64,000 nucleotides of DNA from Curtobacterium sp. S6 (GTDB taxonomy: Bacteria > Actinomycetota > Actinomycetes > Actinomycetales > Micrococcaceae): positions 496,001-560,000 of the forward strand of contig NZ_JHEL01000015.1 in assembly GCF_000710345.2 (NCBI RefSeq), written 5' to 3'. Below the pieces are notes generated by a model. That model worked only from the letters and a program-made list of their open reading frames with translations. It was not told the origin of the DNA and did not search any database. Each line of letters begins with the position of its first letter. The first letter of the stretch is position 1. Positions 43,456 to 52,290 of the stretch are shown piece by piece. A program made the position numbers and the translations under genes.

Positions 43456-44036
43456 CGCGGCGAGCCGTCCTCCTCGTCGGAATTCAGGCTGAGCAGGCCC
43501 GGAGGCGGGCACAACACCACAAACCCCTGGTCGAGGTCGACGTCGGGAACGATGTCTTCGACGAACGGAACGAGGGCCTCGGTGCCGTCCTGCAGCGTGA
43601 CCAGCAGCAGATCCTGCGTGGGCATCGTCTGGAGGCCCGCCACCACTCCCACCGGCTCGGTCAGTTCGGTCTGTTCGGGGGTGTCGACGACGTAGACGTC
43701 CAATCCTTCGAGCTCGTGTTCGTAATAGCCGTCGGTCTCGTCGTCTTCGACCTCGGTGTCCATGACCAGGCGATGGTCCCGCAACGACTCGGCGTCATTG
43801 CGGGTACGGACCTCGTCAAAGCCCAAAACCATGATGGATTTATTCCACCGCGCGCTCGAGACGGTCAGCGTCCCTCGGGGCGCGAGCGGATGCGCCGGCT
43901 CGACCGCGAAGGTCGCGCCCTTGACCAGACGAGATTCCGGGGTGTCGGTGTACAGCTGAACCGTGACCTCCCCCTTGATCCCGTGGGGTTTGCCGATACG
44001 GGCAACGTGCACCTTCACCGCGGTGGTCTCCTTCAT
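43452..44036 (-). CDS. rimM: 16S rRNA processing protein RimM
   Basis: A 194-residue assembly factor for the 30S head that binds S19. It has the N-terminal RimM barrel ([23 protein letters not shown]) and the C-terminal PRC-barrel ([37 protein letters not shown], then [22 protein letters not shown]). The start ATG 44036. It is translationally coupled to trmD. A hairpin with a U-rich tail separates it from khpA, so part of the transcript may end before rimM. Confidence 0.95.
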   Translation of the reverse strand: MKETTAVKVHVARIGKPHGIKGEVTVQLYTDTPESRLVKGATFAVEPAHPLAPRGTLTVSSARWNKSIMVLGFDEVRTRNDAESLRDHRLVMDTEVEDDETDGYYEHELEGLDVYVVDTPEQTELTEPVGVVAGLQTMPTQDLLLVTLQDGTEALVPFVEDIVPDVDLDQGFVVLCPPPGLLSLNSDEEDGSPR

Positions 44037-44067
44037 TCGTGTGGCCGTGTGGCCACGGGGTACTCCC

Positions 44068-44112
44068 GGAAATATAACAGGCCCGCCTCCACCACAGGGG
44101 TGGACGCGGGCC
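44068..44112 (-). terminator. Intra-operon hairpin between khpA and rimM
   Basis: On the minus strand, 44112-44100 pairs with 44092-44080 (12 of 13 positions), with a seven-base loop and tail TGTTATATTT. It is a plausible attenuator that would make ribosomal protein S16 and KhpA more abundant than RimM and TrmD. Confidence 0.55.
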
Positions 44113-44139
44113 CGTCGTCACGGCGTTGTGCCGTTCATG

Positions 44140-44385
44140 CTATGAGTGACGTCGATCGGTATCGACGACGTCCACCCGAACCTGTTCGCCGTCGGCCAGG
44201 GCGTTGATCACGGTACGAACCGACTTGGCGGTCCGTCCCCCTCGGCCGATAACCCGGCCGAGATCCTCCGGGTTGGTGCGGACCTCAAGGGTCTGCCCTC
44301 TCCGGCCGGAACGCGAACGAACTTCGACGTCCTCGGGGTGCTCAACGATCCCCTGCACGAGGTGCTTCAAGGCTTCGGACAACAT
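44140..44385 (-). CDS. khpA: KH-domain RNA-binding protein KhpA
   Basis: An 81-residue single type II KH domain. The RNA-binding GxxG loop is VIGRGGRTAKSVRTVI, preceded by LEVRTNPEDLG. Such proteins partner with KhpB and affect cell division and sRNA binding in Gram-positive bacteria. The start ATG 44385 is two bases after the rpsP stop, so it is co-translated with S16, the conserved order. Confidence 0.95.
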   Translation of the reverse strand: MLSEALKHLVQGIVEHPEDVEVRSRSGRRGQTLEVRTNPEDLGRVIGRGGRTAKSVRTVINALADGEQVRVDVVDTDRRHS

Positions 44386-44387
44386 GA

Positions 44388-44816
44388 TTATTCGGCAGAC
44401 TCTTCGGCGGTTTCGGCCGACTCTTCGGAAGCCTCGGTCTGCTCAGCCTTGGCATCACCCTTCTTGGTGATGGCCTCGGTGATGATGACCGAATCCTTCT
44501 GAGGAACCTGGAACTCGGGCTTGGGATCGACCGGCTTGACGGTCGATTCTGCGGCGCCCTCGCCCTTGAACTTGGCCCAGTCGCCGGTCAGCTTGAGCAA
44601 TGCCAGAACCTGCTCGGTCGGCTGAGCGCCGACGGACAGCCAGTACTGGGCACGCTCCGAGTCGATCCGAACCAACGAGGGGTTTTCGGTCGGCTGGTAG
44701 ATGCCGATCTCCTCGATGGCACGACCATCGCGCTTGGTGCGGGAATCGGCCACGACCACGCGGTAGCGAGGATCGCGGATTTTGCCCAGACGCTTCAAAC
44801 GAATTTTAACAGCCAC
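44388..44816 (-). CDS. rpsP: 30S ribosomal protein S16
   Basis: A 142-residue protein whose first 85 residues are the universal S16 domain ([31 protein letters not shown]). It carries a Lys/Glu-rich actinobacterial extension that ends in an acidic [18 protein letters not shown] 44816 is preceded by AGGAGAG about ten bases upstream. It is the first gene of rpsP-khpA-rimM-trmD. Confidence 0.97.
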   Translation of the reverse strand: MAVKIRLKRLGKIRDPRYRVVVADSRTKRDGRAIEEIGIYQPTENPSLVRIDSERAQYWLSVGAQPTEQVLALLKLTGDWAKFKGEGAAESTVKPVDPKPEFQVPQKDSVIITEAITKKGDAKAEQTEASEESAETAEESAE

Positions 44817-45009
44817 TTGTGTGGACTCTCCTGTATCTTTACAAGGTCGGATTCAGCCACACACACCCGTGGGGCGGGGTCGTCGATCTGAATCCTGCGG
44901 ACCTAATGTCACACGGTGAGAGGGGCCGCGCGCATTGAGTACCCGACAAGTATGCCAGACCTGACGAGGCAAGACCAGCATGTTCTCGGCCCCGGCGTGG
45001 TCGAGTGCA

Positions 45010-45732
45010 TCACGTCTCGTGGGGCCGTTCCAGACCGGCCAACCGCGTCCGCAACGCGAAGATCACCGCCTGGACCCGATCCCGGCTGCCGGTCTTGGCA
45101 AAGATGCGGGACACGTGCGTCTTGACCGTCGCCAGCCCCAGAAACAGTTCCTCGGCGATTTCGCCGTTGGATTTCCCCTTCGCCATGAGGACGAGGACGT
45201 CTTTCTCGCGGTCGGACAGCTCGGCCAGCGCCCTGGCATCGTCGGGCGAATCGCACCCGTTGAGTTCCGAGGCCCGGTTCTCGCCGTCCTGCCCCGGGGG
45301 CTCGGCGGGATCGACGATGCGACGAATCAGCGGAAGCGTCACCTCGGGGCTCAGCAGGGCGTGTCCGTCCGCGACCGCCTCGATCGCCGCGACCACCTCT
45401 TCCGCGCCGGCCGTCTTCAGCAGGAAGCCGCTGGCGCCCGCCTCCAGGGCCCCGAACAGGTAGTCGGACCGGTTGAACGTGGTCAACATGATGACTCGTC
45501 CGAGTCCCTCGGCGACGATGTGCCGGGTGGCCTCGAGCCCATCCATCCCCGGCATCTGGATGTCCATCAGCACGACGTCGGCCGGTTCGTGGCGCAACTG
45601 GTCCAGCGCGGATTGTCCGTTGGCGGCGGCGCCGATGATCTCGATGCCCGGTTCGACCGAGAGCACGAGGGAGAAGCCCGAGCGAACCAGCTTCTGGTCA
45701 TCGACGAGAAAAACCTTCAAGGGTCGCGTCAC
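45010..45732 (-). CDS. NarL/LuxR-type response regulator
   Basis: A 240-residue regulator: receiver domain 1-125 with phospho-acceptor Asp57 (VVLMDIQMPGMDG), the switch TTF (MLTTFNRSDY) and Lys (FLLKTAGAEE), then a C-terminal LuxR helix-turn-helix (LSDREKDVLVLMAKGKSNGEIAEELFLGLATVKTHVSRI). GTG 45732 overlaps the kinase TGA (GTGA). It pairs with the adjacent kinase. Targets cannot be read from the sequence; such pairs often answer cell-envelope stress. Confidence 0.93.
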   Translation of the reverse strand: MTRPLKVFLVDDQKLVRSGFSLVLSVEPGIEIIGAAANGQSALDQLRHEPADVVLMDIQMPGMDGLEATRHIVAEGLGRVIMLTTFNRSDYLFGALEAGASGFLLKTAGAEEVVAAIEAVADGHALLSPEVTLPLIRRIVDPAEPPGQDGENRASELNGCDSPDDARALAELSDREKDVLVLMAKGKSNGEIAEELFLGLATVKTHVSRIFAKTGSRDRVQAVIFALRTRLAGLERPHET

Positions 45733-47180
45733 GGTGAGTCCTCCCCGTCGAGTTCCGACATGATCGGCCAGGGGATCGTGAACGACGTCGTCCAGCCGGA
45801 GTGCTTTTCCCTGGGGCCATAACTGCAGTGACCGCCCAACGCGACGACCCGTTCCTCCACTCCGCGGAGGCCCACCCCGTTGCTCGAGACGAGCCGCGGG
45901 TCGGTGTCCAGCCGGGCCGGACCGGGATCGGTCACGCGGACCTCGAGCTCCTCGGCGGCGGACCGGGATACGATCTCCAGCTTGGCCTCCCGGGCCGTGG
46001 AATGCTTCAACACGTTATTCAACGCTTCCTGGATCATCAGGTACAGGGCCTGCCGGACATTGTCCAAGGGATGGTCCTCGACCTCGCCGTACGCCGTACC
46101 GCCTTCTCCGCTGACCCACACCCGGATCGTGAGGCCAAGGTCCTCGAAGCGGGCCACCAGGGCGGGGAGATCGCGGAATGCCTCGGGGCGCGTGGCCTCC
46201 GGTTCCCATCCTTCGTCTTCGGCGCGGAGGACGCCCAGGACCGTCTGCAGCTCGCCGATGCCTTCGCGGGTGCTGTCCTCCACCGCTCGCAGGGACTCGC
46301 GGACCAGGCTCGCGTGTTCTTCGTCCACCGCGATGCGCCCGTCCTGCACCGAACGTTCCAAGATCCTTCGCACACCCGCGGCCTGGAGACCAACGCCGGT
46401 GAAGTGATGCCCCACCGAATCGTGCAGGTCGCGAGCCAGCCGCAACCGCTCCTCGACGACCGCCTGGCGCGTCAGCATCTTCGCTTGGCTCTCGATCGTG
46501 CGAGCCTGCCCCGCCAGACGCGTGCGACGCAACGCGCCCTTCCAGGAACTCCTCCCGAAGGCGGCCGCGCCGCAGACGTAGGCGATATTGACCAGGGCCG
46601 AGAAGAGCCCGTAGGCCAGCAGCGGATCCAGCGGCCCTTGCGCACCGTGGAACTTCTCCTGTAGCTCGGACTCAACCGGAGACGAGAGGAACCAGGGCAG
46701 GGCAATCATGGCCAAGAACCCCGCGATGACCAGGCCGACGACGATCCACGTGCGCCGACGCGTCGGCGACCAGGCCACGGCGGTATAGATCGCCGAGAAA
46801 TAGCAGGCCTGGAACACCCACGAGGTCGCGACCGGCGGGGAGAGGCTCGAGAGCACCAGAAAAAGAATCGTGGCGATCACCAGAGTCCACAGGGGGTATC
46901 GCCGACGTGCCAGCAGGCTCAGGGGCATCAACGCCGCGGAGGCGTAGTCGATGCCGGAATAGGTGCTCTCTCCCAGCGGACCACCGAAGGACTGCATCAG
47001 GCCGGTCAGCAACACGCTCAACACGCTGAGGGCCAGCGCCAGGAGGACGTCGGCGCGCTGGGAGGAAGCCTTCGGGCGCGGTCGCACCCAATGCGGCGCT
47101 TCCGCATCGTTGAGCCACCCGCCAAGGGCCGCCCACCGCGAGCCGCGCCCCACGCCTACCGCTTTCGACGCAGCAGCCAC
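45729..47180 (-). CDS. Membrane sensor histidine kinase (HisKA_3 type)
   Basis: A 483-residue kinase with about six N-terminal membrane helices (residues 43-210) and no large extracytoplasmic domain, which suggests sensing within the membrane. The phospho-acceptor His253 is in LARDLHDSVGHHF, followed by a HATPase_c domain with QEALNNVLKHS (N box) and SNGVGLRGVEERV (G box). The start is taken at GTG 47180, which overlaps the previous gene's end by 25 bases; GTG 47153 is an alternative that avoids overlap. It is translationally coupled to the response regulator. Confidence 0.9.
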   Translation of the reverse strand: MAAASKAVGVGRGSRWAALGGWLNDAEAPHWVRPRPKASSQRADVLLALALSVLSVLLTGLMQSFGGPLGESTYSGIDYASAALMPLSLLARRRYPLWTLVIATILFLVLSSLSPPVATSWVFQACYFSAIYTAVAWSPTRRRTWIVVGLVIAGFLAMIALPWFLSSPVESELQEKFHGAQGPLDPLLAYGLFSALVNIAYVCGAAAFGRSSWKGALRRTRLAGQARTIESQAKMLTRQAVVEERLRLARDLHDSVGHHFTGVGLQAAGVRRILERSVQDGRIAVDEEHASLVRESLRAVEDSTREGIGELQTVLGVLRAEDEGWEPEATRPEAFRDLPALVARFEDLGLTIRVWVSGEGGTAYGEVEDHPLDNVRQALYLMIQEALNNVLKHSTAREAKLEIVSRSAAEELEVRVTDPGPARLDTDPRLVSSNGVGLRGVEERVVALGGHCSYGPREKHSGWTTSFTIPWPIMSELDGEDSP

Positions 47181-48256
47181 GCGCCGATGCCGGCACCCGC
47201 CGCGGCCGCCATGACCCAGCCGCTTCGGCGGGCCGCCGCCCCCATCTGCTGGGCGGCCTCGAGGGCTTCACGCCCCTGGTCGGCGGTCATGGCCTGCCCC
47301 TGAGGCTCGATGCGCTCGTATCCCGGTTGGTCAGACATCGCCTTGCGTCCATCGATGATCTTGGCCGGCATGTCGCTCAGGCCCAGTAGTTGCAGCACGG
47401 ATTCGGGGGCGAACCGTCCGTGGTCGTCCGCGGCATATTGGGCCAGGCGACGGGCGCCGACGTCGTCCAGCCCGAACGCTTCCGTGAGATTTTCGACCGC
47501 TTGGGAACGGGCCGCGTCACGGACGTCGATCTCCTCCTGGCCGGCGATCTCGGACTGGAGGGCACCGGCGGGCGAGTCGCTCGGATAGGTCACGACGGCT
47601 CCGCGCACCGGGCCCCAGGACAGGGTCAGGGGATCCCCGACCGTGGGGCAGAACGTGGCGGCGCGGTGCTCGCCGTCCGTGTCGAGGACGACGGCGCGGT
47701 GGGGCAGCTCATCGACCAGGGCCAAAAGGTCTTCGTAATGCTCGGAGGTCACGATGACCCACCGGTCTCCCGCCGAGGCCAGATCCATCCAGCCTTCCGG
47801 ACCCGCGTGGGCCACGGCGCGCTGCACCTGGCGAGACGAGGCCTCGAACATCCCGACGGCGCTGGGATTGCCCGAGATGCCGTCGCCGGTCTGCCACGAG
47901 GCGTATTCGAGGCCGGGAAAGGCCAGTATGGTCTCCATGAACTCGCCGAGCTCTCCCCCGAGGCTGAGACCACCGTCTTCATCCGCCCGCGCCACGTGCG
48001 TGACCTCGTTGCGGATGTGCACGGGGACCATGAGCCGCAGGTTGTGCTCGCCCATCGTGTACAGGGCCGGAACCGCCTGCTCCCGGATGAGTTTCAGGAT
48101 GCGCTCGCGTTCGGCGTCGACCCCGGCGCCGGTCACGACGACCCCGCCATCGGTGGTCTCGCTGAGTTGACGATGCAGATCCAGGCGAACGGGGACCCAC
48201 TGCCAGGAAATGCCTCCCGGCTCCGGCGCCTTGTCGGCAGGACGCTGTGACGTCAT
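47156..48256 (-). CDS. Hypothetical protein with C-terminal membrane anchor
   Basis: A 366-residue protein I do not recognise. No signal peptide; the N-terminus (MTSQRPADKAPEPGG) is polar and cytoplasmic. It contains MGEHNLRLMVPVHIRNEVTHVAR, LVDELPHRAVVLDTDGEHRAATF, a helical segment VENLTEAFGLDDVGARRLAQYAADDHGRFAPESVLQLL and a final hydrophobic helix of about 17 residues ending LLRRKR, so it is probably tail-anchored with the bulk inside the cell. ATG 48256 is preceded by GGGGAGA. It overlaps the start of the sensor kinase, so all three genes may form one unit and the protein could be connected to that signalling pathway. Confidence 0.65.
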   Translation of the reverse strand: MTSQRPADKAPEPGGISWQWVPVRLDLHRQLSETTDGGVVVTGAGVDAERERILKLIREQAVPALYTMGEHNLRLMVPVHIRNEVTHVARADEDGGLSLGGELGEFMETILAFPGLEYASWQTGDGISGNPSAVGMFEASSRQVQRAVAHAGPEGWMDLASAGDRWVIVTSEHYEDLLALVDELPHRAVVLDTDGEHRAATFCPTVGDPLTLSWGPVRGAVVTYPSDSPAGALQSEIAGQEEIDVRDAARSQAVENLTEAFGLDDVGARRLAQYAADDHGRFAPESVLQLLGLSDMPAKIIDGRKAMSDQPGYERIEPQGQAMTADQGREALEAAQQMGAAARRSGWVMAAAAGAGIGAWLLRRKR

Positions 48257-48352
48257 GATTCTCCCCTTCCCTGTTCGGCGGTCTCTATGATCCTCACGGT
48301 ACCCGCGCTCGCCCGTGACGGGCGTGCGCACCCGGCGCTCAGTTTCTGCGAA

Positions 48353-48838
48353 TCAGCCGTGAGAGCTGAGTTCGATGACCCGATCCGACCCGCGAACCTC
48401 GTGCGCCTGACGCAGGCGTGCCGAGAATCCCGGGCTCAGGAATCCGTCCACGTCCGCGAACGGGACGAATCGGTATTCGGTCAGTTCCTCTTCTTGAAGC
48501 ACGATCGGAGCCTCCGAGGAGATCGTTCCGCCGTCGTAGATGAAATACGCGGAGTCTCCCCAGCCGCCCATATTCAGGCCGTGGAAGACCAGCAACATGC
48601 GCCCCCGGGGCAGGTCCAGGCCGACTTCCTCGAGGACCTCGCGGAAACACCCTTCCTGGGGCGCCTCGCCGGCCTCGACGGTGCCACCGGGAAGGGACCA
48701 GCCGTCCTTGTAATTGGGCTTGACGATGAGCAGGCGGTCGGATTCGTCGGTGATCAGCGCGCCCGCGGCGAGGCGGCGTCGCGGGAGGGACTCGACGAAT
48801 GCCTTGAAGTCCTCTTCGGAGAGGTAAGTATCAACCAT
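48353..48838 (-). CDS. Nudix hydrolase
   Basis: A 161-residue hydrolase of the Nudix fold that cleaves nucleoside diphosphates linked to another group. The Nudix box at about residues 51-73 fits the consensus exactly (GGTVEAGEAPQEGCF then REVLEEVGL). The start is ATG 48838 (MVDTYLSEEDFKAFVE), ten bases after the ffh stop, so it is co-transcribed with ffh. The substrate is not deducible; conserved KPNYKDGWSLPGG is typical of ADP-ribose or nucleotide-sugar type members. Confidence 0.88.
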   Translation of the reverse strand: MVDTYLSEEDFKAFVESLPRRRLAAGALITDESDRLLIVKPNYKDGWSLPGGTVEAGEAPQEGCFREVLEEVGLDLPRGRMLLVFHGLNMGGWGDSAYFIYDGGTISSEAPIVLQEEELTEYRFVPFADVDGFLSPGFSARLRQAHEVRGSDRVIELSSHG

Positions 48839-48848
48839 ACTGACAGGT

Positions 48849-50426
48849 CTACTTGTCCCCGAGGAATTTCTCAAAGCCCTTCGGCAGGTTCATCGAATCC
48901 ATATCGAAGTCTTGGCTCTTTCCAAAGCTCGAGCCGTTCTTCTGGGCCGGCTTCTGCGTCTGGCCCTTGAGCTCCGCCTCGCGCTTGGCGGGGTTGCCCG
49001 AACGGCCCTTCTTGCCGCCCTTGGCCTTGACGTTCTTGCGGTTCTTTTTGGCGCCGCCGGCCCCGCCCATGCCGGGCATTCCACCGGGCATACCCGGAAC
49101 TCCCTGGCCGGAGGCCATGCGCTTCATCATCTTCTGGGCTTGTGCGAAGCGCTCCATCAGCTGATTCACCTCGGATACCGTGACGCCGGAGCCCCGCGCG
49201 ATGCGTGCCCTGCGGGAACCGTTGATGATCTTCGGGGCGACCCTCTCGTGCGGGGTCATCGAGCGGACGATCGCCTCGATCCGGTCGATCTCTTTGTCGT
49301 CGAAGTTCTCCAGCTGCTGGCGCATCTGCGCGGCGCCCGGCATCATCATGAGCATCTTCTTCATCGAGCCCATTTTGCGGATCTGCTGCATCTGGGCGAG
49401 GAAGTCCTCGAAGGTGAAGTCCTCACGATCCTGGAACTTCTTGGCCATGCGATCGGCTTCGGCCTTGTCCCAGCTGGCTTCCGCCTGCTCGATGAGGGTC
49501 AGGACGTCGCCCATGTCCAGGATTCGGCTGGCCATGCGGTCCGGGTGGAACTGTTCGATGTCGGTGACGTTCTCACCGGTCGAGGCGAACATGATCGGTT
49601 TGCCGGTCACGGAGGCCACCGACAGCGCGGCACCGCCGCGGGCGTCACCGTCGAGTTTCGACAGCACGACGCCGGTGAAGTCGACGCCCTCGTTGAAGGC
49701 CAGAGCCGTGTTGACGGCATCCTGGCCGATCATGGCGTCGATGACGAACAGGACTTCGTCGGGAACGATCGCGTCGCGGATGTCCCGCGCCTGCTTCATG
49801 AGTTCCTGGTCAACGCCCAGACGGCCCGCGGTGTCGACGATCACGACGTCGTGGAGCTTGGCTCGGGCGGTCGTGACGCCGTCCCGGGCGACCTGCACGG
49901 GGTCGCCGGTGGGGTCGTCGAATTCGCTCGTGGTGCCCGGGTGCGGCGCGTAGACCGGCACGCCGGCACGCTCACCGACCACCTGGAGCTGCGTCACGGC
50001 GTTGGGGCGCTGAAGGTCGGAGGCGACCAGCAACGGCTTATGGCCCTGGCCCGCGAGCCACCGGCCGAGCTTGCCCGCGAAGGTGGTCTTACCCGAACCC
50101 TGCAGACCGGCCAGCATGATGATCGTGGGGCCGGTCTTGGCCATGTTGATGCGGCGGGTCTCGCCGCCGAGGATTCCCTGAAGCTCTTCGTTGACGATCT
50201 TGACGACCTGCTGGGCCGGGTTCAGGGCCTCGGAGACCTCGCTCCCGGTGGCGCGTTCCTTGATCGAGGCGGTGAAGGCACGGACGACCGGCACGGCGAC
50301 GTCGGCGTCCAGCAAGGCACGACGAATCTCGCGAACGGTCGCGTCAACGTCTGCCTCCGAGAGCCGGCCCTTGCCGCGGAGGTTCTTGAAGGTCGAAGCT
50401 AGACGGTCGGAGAGGGAATTGAACAC
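48849..50426 (-). CDS. ffh: Signal recognition particle protein Ffh
   Basis: A 525-residue SRP54 homologue that with 4.5S RNA directs nascent membrane proteins to FtsY. N-G domain: GLQGSGKTTFAGKLG (G1), VDTAGRLGVDQELM (G3), LSKLDGDARGGAA (G4). The methionine-rich M domain follows (MKKMLMMMPGAAQM; MMKRMASGQGVPGMPGGMPG) and a Lys-rich tail. The start GTG 50426 gives MFNSLSDRLASTFKNLRGKG. In actinobacteria amtB-glnK-glnD usually lies upstream; here only amtB remains. Confidence 0.97.
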   Translation of the reverse strand: MFNSLSDRLASTFKNLRGKGRLSEADVDATVREIRRALLDADVAVPVVRAFTASIKERATGSEVSEALNPAQQVVKIVNEELQGILGGETRRINMAKTGPTIIMLAGLQGSGKTTFAGKLGRWLAGQGHKPLLVASDLQRPNAVTQLQVVGERAGVPVYAPHPGTTSEFDDPTGDPVQVARDGVTTARAKLHDVVIVDTAGRLGVDQELMKQARDIRDAIVPDEVLFVIDAMIGQDAVNTALAFNEGVDFTGVVLSKLDGDARGGAALSVASVTGKPIMFASTGENVTDIEQFHPDRMASRILDMGDVLTLIEQAEASWDKAEADRMAKKFQDREDFTFEDFLAQMQQIRKMGSMKKMLMMMPGAAQMRQQLENFDDKEIDRIEAIVRSMTPHERVAPKIINGSRRARIARGSGVTVSEVNQLMERFAQAQKMMKRMASGQGVPGMPGGMPGMGGAGGAKKNRKNVKAKGGKKGRSGNPAKREAELKGQTQKPAQKNGSSFGKSQDFDMDSMNLPKGFEKFLGDK

Positions 50427-50553
50427 GTGACGTGGTCTACTTTCAGTGCAGAGGTCTCCGGGCGCGACGAAGATTTTCGCCGGTCGCCGCGGGTGGTCGG
50501 TCGGCTTACAAGACTAGCACCGGCCGTCGCGGCACCCGGCATTTTTTCCACGC

Positions 50554-50645
50554 CGCGAACGGGTAGCCGCGTCACGGTCCGCCGGAGGATCAGAGCTTGG
50601 CTCGCAGATTCCCCGGACAGACACGAATGCGGCTACCCGTTCGCG
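50554..50645. repeat. 17-bp perfect inverted repeat with 58-base structured interior
   Basis: Arms 50554-50570 and 50629-50645 are perfectly complementary. The interior can form further pairs (GTCCG near 50577 with CGGAC near 50613; GAGC-TTG-GCTC at about 50591-50601), giving a long branched stem-loop of 92 bases. It lies between amtB and ffh. On the minus strand it is followed by an A-run, not a U-run, so it is not a standard terminator. Possible roles are transcript stabilisation, attenuation, or remains of a mobile element. Confidence 0.65.
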
Positions 50646-50677
50646 ACGATCTCACCGCGCCGCCGGCCGGGATTTCC

Positions 50678-52033
50678 TCACCCGACCGGTTCGCGATCCG
50701 CGGGTCGAGTCGCCGGACCGGCCACGCCGGAAAGCTCGCTCCTGCCCGCCGAGTTCGGCCCCGCGGCCTCCGGAGCCGTCTCCGATTCGTGGGTCTCCGC
50801 CATGCCTGCCAGGAAGGCGTAGGCCGATTCCTGGTGAGCCGATACGTCGATGCCCATGAGCTCCTCGCGGTCGCTGATGCGGAAGCCCATCACCTTTTTG
50901 AGGACCCAGGCCAGCACGAAGGTCATGATCGCCGTGTAGGCCATGGTCAGCACCGTCGCGACGGTTTGGGCCAGCAGCTGGTGAAAGCCTCCGCCGTAGA
51001 AGAGGCCGGCCTGCCCGGTCTCCGGCGTCGCGATGAATCCCAGGGCGACCGTGCCGATGATGCCCGCGACGAGGTGCACGCCGACGACGTCGAGGGAATC
51101 GTCGTAGCCCCACCGGTATTTCAGGCCGACCGCGAGCGCGCACGCGGCTCCCGAGACGAAGCCGAGGACGATCGCCCAGCCCGGGTCCACGTTGGCGCAG
51201 GCCGGTGTGATGGCCACGAGTCCCGCCACGATTCCGGAGGCGGCGCCGAGGGTGGTCGGGTGCTTGTCACGGAGGCGCTCGGTCAGGAGCCATCCGAGCA
51301 TCGCGGCCGCCGGGCAGACGAGGGTGTTGACCCAGATGCGACCGGCTTGTGCGGCGTCGGTCGCGGCACCGGCGTTGAATCCGAACCAGCCGAACCAGAG
51401 GATCGCTGCGCCGAGCATGACGAACGGGAGGTTATGCGGGCGTTGCTGCGGGTCGGTTCCGAATCCCTTACGGACGCCGAGCATCAGGCACAGGACGAGC
51501 CCGGCGACGCCGGCGTTGATGTGGACCACGAGTCCGCCGGCGAAGTCGATGGCCTCCCCCAGCACCGAGCCGATGACCCCGTGTTCGGTGAAGACGCCGC
51601 CGTCGGCCCACACCATGAAGGCCAGGGGCGCGTAGACGAGGGTGATCCAGAGGGGCACGAAGGCGCACCACGTGCCGAATTTGGTGCGGTCGGCGATGGA
51701 TCCGGAGATCAGCGAGACCGTGATGATCGCGAAGGTTGCGGAGAAGCCGACCGACAGCAGGTCGCCCGTCTTCAGCGAGGAAACGAGGCCGAAGTCGCCG
51801 GCGGGGTTGCCGACGATGCCCGGGATCACCGACGGGGTGGTCGCCATGGAGCTGCCCCACAAGACCCACACCACGCCGACGAGGCCGATCGACACGAAGC
51901 TCATGAGGATCATGTTCAGGGCCGCGTGGACCCTCGTCATTCCCCCGTAGAAGAACGCCAGGCCGGGCGTCATGAACAGGACGAGTGATGCGGCGACGAT
52001 GGTCCAGACGTCACCGGCGGTCAATTGATCCAC
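50678..52033 (-). CDS. amtB: Ammonium transporter
   Basis: A 451-residue membrane channel with about eleven helices that conducts ammonium. Family motifs: SLVLFMTPGLAFFYGGM, DFAGGLVVHINAGVAGLV, ILWFGWFGFNAGAA and DVVGVHLVAGIIGTVALG with the pore histidines. The C-terminal tail after FRISDREELMGIDVSAHQESAY contains the conserved PII-contact helix and is extended by about 45 disordered residues. GTG 52033 is preceded by GGGAAAG. A GlnR-like box lies about 100 bases upstream. glnK and glnD, which normally follow, are not present. Confidence 0.95.
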   Translation of the reverse strand: MDQLTAGDVWTIVAASLVLFMTPGLAFFYGGMTRVHAALNMILMSFVSIGLVGVVWVLWGSSMATTPSVIPGIVGNPAGDFGLVSSLKTGDLLSVGFSATFAIITVSLISGSIADRTKFGTWCAFVPLWITLVYAPLAFMVWADGGVFTEHGVIGSVLGEAIDFAGGLVVHINAGVAGLVLCLMLGVRKGFGTDPQQRPHNLPFVMLGAAILWFGWFGFNAGAATDAAQAGRIWVNTLVCPAAAMLGWLLTERLRDKHPTTLGAASGIVAGLVAITPACANVDPGWAIVLGFVSGAACALAVGLKYRWGYDDSLDVVGVHLVAGIIGTVALGFIATPETGQAGLFYGGGFHQLLAQTVATVLTMAYTAIMTFVLAWVLKKVMGFRISDREELMGIDVSAHQESAYAFLAGMAETHESETAPEAAGPNSAGRSELSGVAGPATRPADREPVG

Positions 52034-52129
52034 GATCGTTTCCCTTTCCCGAGGGGTCGGCCCTGGCCGGCCCACAGTAGCTGTTGGGCTCAGTCTTGTC
52101 CTCGGGTGTTTCCGCGAGCAGCGGCCCAG

Positions 52130-52145
52130 GTTTCGGGGGTGTAAC
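52130..52145 (-). promoter_or_regulatory. Candidate GlnR box upstream of amtB
   Basis: On the minus strand the sequence reads GTTAC-N6-GAAAC, which equals the core GlnR binding unit (gTnAC-n6-GaAAC) known from Streptomyces and Mycobacterium. It stands 97-112 bases before the amtB start and beyond the ftsY terminator hairpin. A GTAACG/CGTTAC pair (52141-52165) extends the site. Confidence 0.6.
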
Positions 52146-52195
52146 GGAGCCCGATCTTTCGTTACGGGCGTGTGTCGCCGCTGCGTCGTGGGCGC

Positions 52196-52242
52196 AAAGA
52201 GGCCCGGTCCCCGCCGTTGCGGAGAACCGGGCCTGTTTCTTT
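52196..52242 (-). terminator. Hairpin downstream of ftsY
   Basis: A nine-bp stem AGGCCCGGT (52200-52208) with ACCGGGCCT (52226-52234), flanked by A-rich and T-rich ends (GCAAAG / TTTCTTT). It lies 56 bases after the ftsY stop and separates ftsY from amtB. Confidence 0.6.
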
Positions 52243-52290
52243 GCGGCGGGCGAAGGAACTTCGCGGTGCCGCCGGTTGCCGATCGTGGGG

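Noticed and set aside
50554..50645. Reading the amtB-ffh stem-loop as a Rho-independent terminator of amtB
   Set aside because: On the amtB strand the bases after the stem are an A-run, not U, and the loop is 58 bases long.
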